Positions 1 to 6,412 of a stretch of DNA of 53,196 nucleotides are shown one piece after another. The notes under the pieces are model-generated. The model saw nothing but the letters and a program-made list of their open reading frames with translations, did not search any database and had not been told where the DNA came from. Location of the stretch: assembly GCA_013359125.1 (NCBI GenBank), contig JABWCR010000022.1, positions 1 through 53,196 of the forward strand. Reading direction: 5' to 3'. Position 1 is the stretch's first letter. Each line of letters starts with the position of its first letter. The stretch is from Armatimonadota bacterium (lineage in GTDB: Bacteria; Armatimonadota; Fimbriimonadia; Fimbriimonadales; GBS-DC). Position numbers and translations under genes: made by a program.

Positions 1-71
1 GTGCCCCTCCCCTGTATCCCCTCCCCAAACTCTGGCGAGTTTAGGGAGGGGAGCGAAAGGCATCGGATCGG
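1..71. repeat. Palindromic repeat element, copy 1
   Basis: This stretch is nearly identical to 223-293. It contains an inverted repeat with 15-base arms (18-32 and 37-51) around the loop TGGC, with one mismatch in this copy. The element is GC-rich and non-coding in style, like a REP/BIME-type dispersed repeat. The element may continue past the window edge. Confidence 0.7.
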
Positions 72-73
72 GC

Positions 74-137
74 CGGGAGGGCGAGCGTCCCCGCGAGCCA
101 AAGCCAACAAGCGGGAGGGCGAGCGTCCCCGCGAGCC
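74..137. repeat. Tandem pair of a 26-base GC-rich repeat
   Basis: An identical 26-base unit occurs at 74-99 and 112-137. It begins CGGGAGGGCGAGCG and ends CCGCGAGCC. Each unit can fold into a short imperfect stem (GGC-GCG against CGC-GCC). Only two copies are seen here. Confidence 0.6.
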
Positions 138-143
138 GAAAGA

Positions 144-316
144 ACGGGCCGGGCGGGAGCCCGGCGGCTTAGCAAACTTCCAATCTGTCTCGATGGCGAA
201 CATCGGTCTGTCTCGGACGATTGTGCCCCTCCCCTGTATCCCCTCCCCAAACTCTGGCGAGTTTGGGGAGGGGAGCGAACGGCATCGGGTCGGACGGGCC
301 GGGCGGGAGCCCGGCG
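144..316. repeat. Pair of an exact 23-base repeat with internal hairpin
   Basis: An identical 23-base sequence is present at 144-166 and 294-316. Its core CCGGGC-GGGA-GCCCGG forms a six-base-pair hairpin. With the elements at 1-71, 74-137 and 223-293 it makes the first 320 bases a mosaic of small palindromic repeats. Confidence 0.6.
223..293. repeat. Palindromic repeat element, copy 2
   Basis: Second copy of the element at 1-71. Its hairpin is perfect: 15-base arms at 240-254 and 259-273 with the four-base loop TGGC. The two copies lie about 150 bases apart with other short repeats between them. Confidence 0.7.
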
Positions 317-336
317 TTCCGACTGGCGTTCTGTTT

Positions 337-379
337 GAACGGGATTTTTTCGATGTGTAGCACAAAACTGAGCACGAAT
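337..379. repeat. 43-base element shared with the 3' end of pcp
   Basis: This stretch matches 52124-52166 over 43 bases without gaps, with 35 identities counted by eye. Shared blocks are GAACGGGATTTTTT, TGTAGCACAA and ACGAAT. The right copy spans the stop codon of the pyroglutamyl peptidase gene. In the same frame the left copy reads ERDFFDV-stop and the right copy ERDFLQM-stop, so it may be a gene-end remnant or a dispersed repeat. Confidence 0.5.
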
Positions 380-381
380 AT

Positions 382-433
382 CCATCTTTCTGCTTGAAAG
401 ATGGTTGGTCAACCAGCGCCGGCAAACCGGCGC
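382..433. repeat. Two adjacent hairpins
   Basis: Positions 382-390 and 396-404 form a perfect nine-base-pair stem with a five-base loop. Positions 416-422 and 427-433 form a seven-base-pair stem (GCGCCGG/CCGGCGC) with loop CAAA. They sit at the junction between the repeat cluster and the broken gene on the minus strand. No T-run follows on either strand, so simple terminators are unlikely. Confidence 0.45.
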
Positions 434-977
434 ACTCCGCAATCCTTACTAAGAATTGCCCGACAAAGGTCGTTGGAATGTGCTGAATGCCGTTCTCGAA
501 GCCGACCTTGAAGAATGCGCCGTCGGTCGTCGCGACCGGGAAGCCAATGTCGGTGATTCGAACGCTATTGGCTCTCAAAACTCCTGCCGCCCGCGTCATG
601 GAGTTCATGTTGCTAAACGACAGAGCGCCGTGAAATCGGGCGTTCTATCGCGGATCGGTCTGATGGTAGCGATGGATGTCCAGATGGCTTTCGTTCGCAG
701 GATTATTGTCTGCAAAGTCGAAGAAAAAGTTGCCGATGATCAGCGACAAGTCGGTATTGCGATAGTCGAGCTCGATGCCCATCGTTACGCGCACATACTG
801 ACCGGGTTGAGCCACCAAAGCCGTTACCGGCGCGGTAGGATGGTGATCGGTCTCGATGGCCAGCGGCGGCGGCGCATCGAACGGACCCGACAGATCGACA
901 AAAAGACGCGATGAACCCTGAGAGAGAGCAAGTCCAAAGACTAAGACAAGAAAGCAAACTGCAACAAACCGAATCAT
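430..977 (-). pseudogene. Broken secreted-protein gene with in-frame amber stop
   Basis: Reading leftward from ATG at 975-977, a clear signal peptide (MIRFVAVCFLVLVFGLALSQ) is followed by about 90 residues and a TAG at 645-647. Translation in the same frame continues without further stops as a protein-like sequence (NARFHGALSFSNMNSM, then ITDIGFPVATTDGAFFKVGF) to about 430, where palindromic repeats begin; the frame stays open to the window edge. The simplest reading is a Tyr or Gln codon mutated to TAG plus repeat invasion of the 3' end. An AAAGGA stretch lies upstream of the start. The family is not recognised. The intact 110-residue form could also be a real short protein. Confidence 0.6.
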
Positions 978-1058
978 TCTACGGCATCCTTTGCCGACTA
1001 AGTGATAGTATATGATCCGCCGCAATAAAGCGCGATTCCTTCTTTTTGGGCACGCCCC

Positions 1059-1087
1059 TTGCAATCGCGCGATTCGTATGGTATCCT
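1059..1087 (+). promoter_or_regulatory. Candidate recA promoter
   Basis: TTGCAA at 1059-1064 and TATCCT at 1082-1087 are separated by exactly 17 bases, about 40 bases upstream of the recA start. Each hexamer matches four of six consensus bases. I see no convincing LexA-type palindrome of a known class. Confidence 0.4.
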
Positions 1088-1129
1088 AATGGTATACGGG
1101 CGTCTACCGGGCGCAAGGAGGGCGTGATC

Positions 1130-2182
1130 ATGTCGGAAAAGGCAAAGGCATTGGAATCGGCTTTGGCGCAGATCGAGCGTCAGTTTGGAAAGGGGGCTTT
1201 GATGCGGCTTGGGGATGCCGCTCAGATGCAGATTGAATCGATCCCCACCGGCAGCCTTGCGCTAGATATCGCGCTGGGGGTAGGCGGCATACCGAAGGGT
1301 CGCGTGATCGAGATATTCGGCGCAGAATCTTCGGGCAAGACGACCTTGGCGCTGCATATTGTGGCCGAGGCGCAGAAGAGCGGGGGCAATGCCGTCTTCA
1401 TCGATGCCGAACATGCCTTGGATCCCGAGTACGCCAAGGCGCTGGGGGTCGATATCGACCGTCTCTACGTCGCGCAACCGTCGACCGGCGAAGAAGCGCT
1501 CGAAATCATGGACGCCTTAATCCGAAGCGGCGCGTTCGACGCTGTGGCGCTCGACTCGGTGGCCGCGCTGATGCCCAAACAGGAGATGGAGGGCGACATA
1601 GGCGATGTTGCCGTAGGCGCGCAGGCCCGACTCATGTCGCAGGCGCTTCGGAAGATCGGCGGATCGTCCGCCAAGGCCAACACTTCAGCCATTTTCATCA
1701 ATCAGATACGCGAAAAGATCGGCGTTATGTTCGGCAATCCGGAGACGACGCCCGGCGGTCGAGCGCTCAAGTTTTGGGCTTCCGTACGATTAGAAGTGCG
1801 CCGTGTGGAGAACATCAAGGCCGGCACGGACGTGATCGGGGCGCGCGCGAGGGTGAAGGTAGTCAAGAATAAGGTTGCGCCGCCTTTCCGCCAGGCCGAG
1901 TTCGACATCATCTTCGGCAAAGGCATCTCTCGATCGGGCGATCTGCTGGATTGCGGCCTAAATGCGGGAGTCCTGCAAAAAACGGGCGCCTGGATCAACT
2001 TCGAGACGGTGCGCTTGGGTCAGGGCCGGGAAAACGCGCGGCAATATCTGGACGACAATCCAGAGGTAGCCGCCGAAATCGAAAGACTGATCCTTTCCGT
2101 TTCATCGGGCGAACTGAGCAAACCGCCGACCATGGCCGCCGTCGATGCCGAAGCAGGAAGTCCTGTAGGCGCCGTCGAATAA
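1130..2182 (+). CDS. recA: Recombinase RecA
   Basis: RecA is the ATP-dependent strand-exchange protein of homologous recombination and SOS signalling. The 350-residue product has the usual length. The Walker A motif GAESSGKTT is at residues 64-72, and the hallmark segments [19 protein letters not shown]-like (with [15 protein letters not shown]), [17 protein letters not shown] and [16 protein letters not shown] are present. The start at 1130 is chosen because AAGGAGG lies at 1115-1121, eight bases upstream; longer frames to 1046 add no RecA sequence. The C-terminal tail is short and acidic, as usual. It heads a rightward run recA-recX-rny-ymdB. Confidence 0.98.
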   Translation: MSEKAKALESALAQIERQFGKGALMRLGDAAQMQIESIPTGSLALDIALGVGGIPKGRVIEIFGAESSGKTTLALHIVAEAQKSGGNAVFIDAEHALDPEYAKALGVDIDRLYVAQPSTGEEALEIMDALIRSGAFDAVALDSVAALMPKQEMEGDIGDVAVGAQARLMSQALRKIGGSSAKANTSAIFINQIREKIGVMFGNPETTPGGRALKFWASVRLEVRRVENIKAGTDVIGARARVKVVKNKVAPPFRQAEFDIIFGKGISRSGDLLDCGLNAGVLQKTGAWINFETVRLGQGRENARQYLDDNPEVAAEIERLILSVSSGELSKPPTMAAVDAEAGSPVGAVE

Positions 2183-2190
2183 TAGTCTTA

Positions 2191-2211
2191 CAGGCGAGAC
2201 GCTTGCGCCTG
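2191..2211 (+). other. Hairpin between recA and recX
   Basis: CAGGCG at 2191-2196 pairs with CGCCTG at 2206-2211 across a nine-base loop. No T-run follows, so it is not a standard terminator. In other bacteria recX expression is reduced by partial termination after recA; this hairpin could act similarly, but that is inference. Confidence 0.3.
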
Positions 2212-2236
2212 ATGATTATAGGAGCCGGGGTCCGGC

Positions 2237-2701
2237 ATGACGATCGACCAAACGATGGAAGCCAAGCGAGCTGCGGTCAGCTTGCTGAGCATAAGAGACT
2301 ATTCGACCGAAGAGCTAAAGCAAAGGCTGAACGAAGCGGGGTTTGACGAGGAGTCTGCCGCCGTTGCGATCGCTTATACGCAAGAAAAGGGCTGGCAAAG
2401 CGACGAGAAGATCGCCGAGATGCTGATCGACCGTTTGACGCAGATTCGACCCAGCGGCGATGCCAAGATCATTGACGAGTTTCAGTCGCGCGGACTGAAG
2501 CCGCCGCCGACCGAACGGTTGCCCAGCGAGTTGGATCGCGCCTGCTTGGCGCTTGCTCAAAAGTACGGCGATGCCCGTTTTGACGCCAAAGCGCTGCAGC
2601 GCTGGCGGCTCTTCCTTTCCGGGCGTGGATTTCTGCCTGACGTGATCGACGAAGCCATCCATCGTTGGCGCCCCGGTCTCCTTGACGCAGTCGACGCCTG
2701 A
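2237..2701 (+). CDS. recX: Regulatory protein RecX
   Basis: RecX binds RecA filaments and modulates their activity. The 154-residue product shows the family pattern of short helical repeats: an N-terminal A-x-x-LLSIRDYSTEELKQRL segment, then GFDEESAAVAIAYTQEKGW and the ending RFLSGRGF-like LFLSGRGFLPDVIDEAI. It lies 54 bases behind recA, the usual position for recX. AGGAG at 2219-2224 precedes the ATG at a rather long distance. Sequence conservation is low, as is normal for this family, so the call rests on length, motifs and position. Confidence 0.85.
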   Translation: MTIDQTMEAKRAAVSLLSIRDYSTEELKQRLNEAGFDEESAAVAIAYTQEKGWQSDEKIAEMLIDRLTQIRPSGDAKIIDEFQSRGLKPPPTERLPSELDRACLALAQKYGDARFDAKALQRWRLFLSGRGFLPDVIDEAIHRWRPGLLDAVDA

Positions 2702-2744
2702 GCAACGGTTAGGCGCAGGCTGCCCATCGAGGAGGCAGCGCAAT

Positions 2745-4307
2745 ATGAGTTCGTTAGAAACCGCGTTACTATCGTTGCAAGTTCTGACCATCGTCGTCCT
2801 TATCGTTGTTTGGATCACAGGGCGACAAGGGCGCGAACGCGCGCTCACCGCCATACAGGAGGCAGAGAGGCTTCGAGCCGAACTGAGCGCCGAAAGAGAC
2901 CGCTACGAGCGCGAGAAGGAAACGCTCAAGCGGGAAGCCCTGCTGGAAGCAAAAGAGAAAGCGCATAAGCAGTTGGAAGATTCAGAACGGGAAGCCGCCG
3001 AAAAACGATCGGAAATCCTTCGGTTAGAGCAAAAGATCCTTCATCAAGAAGAACAACTGGACAAGAAGCTCGAATCCCTTGAAGTCCGTGAGCAAACGGC
3101 TAAATCGCTCGAAGACGATCTCTCCAAGAAGCTGGCCGAAGTCGAGCGGCAACAGGCCCGGCATCTGGCCGAATTAGAAAGGGTCAGCGGCCTAACGGTC
3201 GAGCAGGCTCGACAGGAGTTCCTCAAACGTATCGAGGACGACGCCTGCCACGAAGCCAGCAGACTCGCTCGTCAGATCGAAGATGCCGCCCGCGAGAAGG
3301 CCGAATCGAAGTCCCGAGAAATAATCCTCGACACGATCCAACGATGCACGGTCGAGCACGTCTCTCAGAATACGGTTTCGGTCGTCCATCTGCCCAACGA
3401 CGATATGAAGGGCCGTATCATCGGACGCGAGGGTCGAAACGTGCGCCACTTTGAGCAAACGGCCGGAGTGGACGTGATTATCGACGATACTCCTGAAGCC
3501 GTGGTCATCTCCTGTTTCGATCCCATCAGAAGGGAAATGGCGCGGATCGCCTTGACGAACTTGGTGGTGGACGGACGCATCCATCCTACCCGCATAGAAG
3601 AAGAGCACGAGCGCGCCAAGTCGGAGGTCGAGCGCAGAATCTTAACTGCCGGAGAGGACGCCGCGTTTAAGTTAGGGCTCACGGGACTGCATCCCGAGGT
3701 CGTTCGCGTAATGGGCCGGCTCAAATACCGCACTAGCTACGCGCAGAACGTGCTCGATCACTCGGTCGAGGTCGCGACGCTGGCCACGACGCTCGCGGGC
3801 GAATTGGGCGCGAACACGGCCTTGGTCAAGCGATCGGCCTTTTTGCACGACATCGGCAAAGCGCTGGATCAAGAAGCCGAAGGGCCGCATGCCATTATCG
3901 GCGCCGATTTTATTCGCAGGCATGGCGAAAACGAAGCTGTGTGCAACGCGGTAGCAGCCCACCATTACGAGGTCGAGCCGAGAAGCTTAGAGGCGCACAT
4001 TGTGATCGCGGCCGACTCCATCTCGGCAGCGCGACCGGGCGCTCGGAGGGAGTCGCTCGAAAGCTACATCAAGCGTCTGGAGAAGCTGGAACACATCGCC
4101 GATTCCTTTAACGGGGTCGATAAGGCCTATGCGATTCAGGCCGGGCGAGAGATACGCGTGTTGGTGCGACCAGACCGAATCAGCGACGACGAGGCGCACA
4201 GCCTTTGCAAGGAGATCGCCAAAAAGATCGAGGAAGAATTAGAGTATCCCGGCCAGATTCGGGTTACCGTGATCCGCGAACTTCGCGCCCACGAGGTGGC
4301 TAAGTAG
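2745..4307 (+). CDS. rny: Ribonuclease Y
   Basis: RNase Y is a membrane-anchored endoribonuclease that starts mRNA decay. The 520-residue product has one N-terminal membrane helix (about residues 6-27), a long charged coiled coil to about 190, a KH RNA-binding domain with the GREG loop near residue 227, and an HD domain with H368-D369 in LHDIGKA. All are in the usual order. The start is set by GAGGAGG at 2729-2735, nine bases upstream of ATG; an in-frame upstream start inside recX is rejected. ymdB follows two bases downstream, a conserved pairing. Confidence 0.97.
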   Translation: MSSLETALLSLQVLTIVVLIVVWITGRQGRERALTAIQEAERLRAELSAERDRYEREKETLKREALLEAKEKAHKQLEDSEREAAEKRSEILRLEQKILHQEEQLDKKLESLEVREQTAKSLEDDLSKKLAEVERQQARHLAELERVSGLTVEQARQEFLKRIEDDACHEASRLARQIEDAAREKAESKSREIILDTIQRCTVEHVSQNTVSVVHLPNDDMKGRIIGREGRNVRHFEQTAGVDVIIDDTPEAVVISCFDPIRREMARIALTNLVVDGRIHPTRIEEEHERAKSEVERRILTAGEDAAFKLGLTGLHPEVVRVMGRLKYRTSYAQNVLDHSVEVATLATTLAGELGANTALVKRSAFLHDIGKALDQEAEGPHAIIGADFIRRHGENEAVCNAVAAHHYEVEPRSLEAHIVIAADSISAARPGARRESLESYIKRLEKLEHIADSFNGVDKAYAIQAGREIRVLVRPDRISDDEAHSLCKEIAKKIEEELEYPGQIRVTVIRELRAHEVAK

Positions 4308-4309
4308 CG

Positions 4310-5095
4310 ATGCGCCTCCTCTTCTTTGGCGACATCGTGGGAAAGCCGGGGCGAAGAGGCGTTGCCGAACTCCTGCCGGTTTGGCGGCAGCGATACGCTC
4401 CCGATGCCATCATAGCAAACGGGGAGAATGCGGCGCACGGGCTGGGCATCACGCCGAAGATCGCCGACGAGCTCTTCGAACTCGGGGTCGAGGCTCTCAC
4501 TCTGGGCAATCACACCTGGCATCACAAGGAGATCATCCCCTATATCGATCAGGAGCCGCGACTTGTCCGCCCGGCCAACTATGCGCCAGGCTGTCCCGGA
4601 GCAGGGTATCGAATCTTGAGCGTTCTAGACAAGAAGCTGGCTGTGGTCTCGCTCATTGGGCGAGTCTTTATGGATTCTGCCGATTGTCCCTTTCGCGCGT
4701 TCGATCGGCTGGAAAACGAGATCGAAGCCAATGTCCTGTTCGTCGATTTTCATGGCGAGGCGACCAGCGAGAAGATGGCTTTCGCGCTCTATGCGGATGG
4801 CCGGGCGAGCGCTGTGATCGGCACGCACACTCATGTGCAGACCGCGGACGAGCAGATTCTTCCGGGCGGCACGGCCTTTTTGACCGACGTTGGCATGTGC
4901 GGACCTTGGCGCAGCGTGATCGGGATGGAGGGCGCGGTGATCGTCAATCGATTCTTGACTGGAATGCCCGCCAAGTTCGAGGTGCCGGACAGCAACCCTG
5001 TGGTCAGCGCCGTTCTGATCGATTTTGACCGAACGAACGGCAAGGCGCTCGCTATCCAGCGCCTTCAGCATCGTCCGGATCCGGCTGTGCCTTAG
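4310..5095 (+). CDS. ymdB: YmdB-family metallophosphodiesterase
   Basis: Members of this family are dinuclear-metal phosphodiesterases active on 2',3'-cyclic nucleotides and often sit next to rny. The 261-residue product carries the metal-ligand motifs FFGDIVGKPGR at the N terminus, ANGENAAHG, LGNHTWHHKE and GTHTHVQTADE. It starts two bases after rny, so the two are almost certainly co-transcribed. Its last 44 bases overlap the antiporter gene on the other strand, end to end. Confidence 0.93.
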   Translation: MRLLFFGDIVGKPGRRGVAELLPVWRQRYAPDAIIANGENAAHGLGITPKIADELFELGVEALTLGNHTWHHKEIIPYIDQEPRLVRPANYAPGCPGAGYRILSVLDKKLAVVSLIGRVFMDSADCPFRAFDRLENEIEANVLFVDFHGEATSEKMAFALYADGRASAVIGTHTHVQTADEQILPGGTAFLTDVGMCGPWRSVIGMEGAVIVNRFLTGMPAKFEVPDSNPVVSAVLIDFDRTNGKALAIQRLQHRPDPAVP

Positions 5096-6350
5096 GCTGC
5101 GGCCTAGGGATGTCGAATCCCGCTTCGTCTACTCTGCCGAGCAAAGACTCCTCCTCGTCAGTCAGTTCAGGTTGCGCAACAGCCTCCTCGCCCGGCGGCG
5201 CCTGCAATCCAAACAGGTACTTTAGCACGGGAGCGACCAAGACCGATGTCAGCAGGCTCATCCCAATGATGATCGCATAGACTTCGTCGCTAAATATCCC
5301 GTGCGACAGACCCAGGCTGGCCACGATGATGCCCACCTCGCCGCGAGGCACCATACCGACGCCCACGATGGCGGCGCCCCGCCTGCCCAAAGAGAGGGCG
5401 CCCAATCCGCATCCTATCAGCTTGCCCGCAATGGCCAAAAGCGTTACAACGAGCAATGAGACCACGACGCTCATCTCGCCAAATTGAGATACGGCAACTT
5501 TGGCGCCCGTTACTACAAAGAAGAAGGGCACGATGAAGGCCATGATCGGTTGAATCTGCTTCTCAAGCGCATGCCGCTGCTTTGACTCGGCCATCATCAT
5601 GCCAGCAAGAAATGCGCCGATAATGGCCGCCAAACCGATGTTGGCCGCCGCCGCGCCCAACCCCAGACAGGCTGCCAGAGACAGCGTCAAGGGCGACAAG
5701 GGATTGATCGGAGCGTCCAACAGTTGAGATCGTCGCCCTACCACTCGCAACCCGATAAAAACGATCAGCGCGATAAATCCTAAGGCTTGGACGACCACGA
5801 TGCTGAGCCGGAACAAATCGACGCCCTTGTCCTCTTGGAGAGAGGTTACAATGCCCAGCAACAGCATGGCCAGGATGTCGTCGATGACCGCCGCGCCTAA
5901 TATCACTCGGCTCTCGATCCGTCCCAAGACGCCCAAGTCGTGCAGCACTCTGGCTGTGATGCCCGCCGAGGTGGCCACAAATGCGGCGGCAATGAACATC
6001 GACTTTGCGGTGGGATAGCCCGACCAATGCGCCCACAAGGCGCCCATGACGAACGGAACCACAATGCCTAAAACTCCGACCGTCATGGCCGACCGGCCGA
6101 CCTTTTTCAGGTCGCCGGCCCGGGTTTCCAAGCCTACAGAGAATAAGAGGATCACCGCCCCTATCTCGGCGAGCGCCTCCATAGGGGCATTGATCGCCAG
6201 CCAGCCGAGCACAGAGGGACCGATAATCGCCCCCGCTGTAATCTCGCCGACAACGGCCGGCAGCTTAGCGCGTTGGGCGACCTCTGCGCCAACCTGAGCC
6301 GCGATGTAACAGGTGAATAATCCGAGGAGGATGCCAGAATCTGCAGCCAT
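5052..6350 (-). CDS. Kef-type cation/proton antiporter (CPA2 family)
   Basis: This 432-residue integral membrane protein has about twelve hydrophobic segments. The family's paired acidic residues appear in AAVIDDILAM in the sixth or so helix, and the N-terminal segment TAGAIIGPSVLGW is typical of CPA2 exchangers. The last 50 residues are soluble, acidic and proline-rich, without the TrkA-N domain seen in full Kef proteins. It probably exchanges Na+ or K+ for H+. It is divergent from the cyclase gene by 62 bases and its 3' end overlaps ymdB. No clear Shine-Dalgarno is visible before the chosen start. Confidence 0.9.
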   Translation of the reverse strand: MAADSGILLGLFTCYIAAQVGAEVAQRAKLPAVVGEITAGAIIGPSVLGWLAINAPMEALAEIGAVILLFSVGLETRAGDLKKVGRSAMTVGVLGIVVPFVMGALWAHWSGYPTAKSMFIAAAFVATSAGITARVLHDLGVLGRIESRVILGAAVIDDILAMLLLGIVTSLQEDKGVDLFRLSIVVVQALGFIALIVFIGLRVVGRRSQLLDAPINPLSPLTLSLAACLGLGAAAANIGLAAIIGAFLAGMMMAESKQRHALEKQIQPIMAFIVPFFFVVTGAKVAVSQFGEMSVVVSLLVVTLLAIAGKLIGCGLGALSLGRRGAAIVGVGMVPRGEVGIIVASLGLSHGIFSDEVYAIIIGMSLLTSVLVAPVLKYLFGLQAPPGEEAVAQPELTDEEESLLGRVDEAGFDIPRPQPKAQPDPDDAEGAG

Positions 6351-6396
6351 CTGACTTTCGAAGTTCTCTGTCCGAAGGACGACTCCTGTCTGCGGC

Positions 6397-6402
6397 TATA
6401 AT
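6397..6402 (+). promoter_or_regulatory. Perfect -10 box of the cyclase gene
   Basis: TATAAT ends ten bases before the ATG, which would leave a leader of about four bases. No Shine-Dalgarno is present. The same ten-base spacing occurs at the dipeptidase gene. Confidence 0.5.
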
Positions 6403-6412
6403 TCTCGCTGTC

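Noticed and set aside
1-320. CRISPR array
   Set aside because: Repeats are of several types, only two copies each, with irregular spacing and internal perfect palindromes. No cas gene is near.
645-647. TAG read as pyrrolysine or by stop-codon readthrough
   Set aside because: No pyrrolysine machinery is visible and TAG is used as a normal stop elsewhere (for example pcp). The adjacent repeat cluster fits decay better.
1081-1100. LexA operator before recA
   Set aside because: The AT-rich direct repeat GGTAT is present twice, but no palindrome of a known LexA class is visible.
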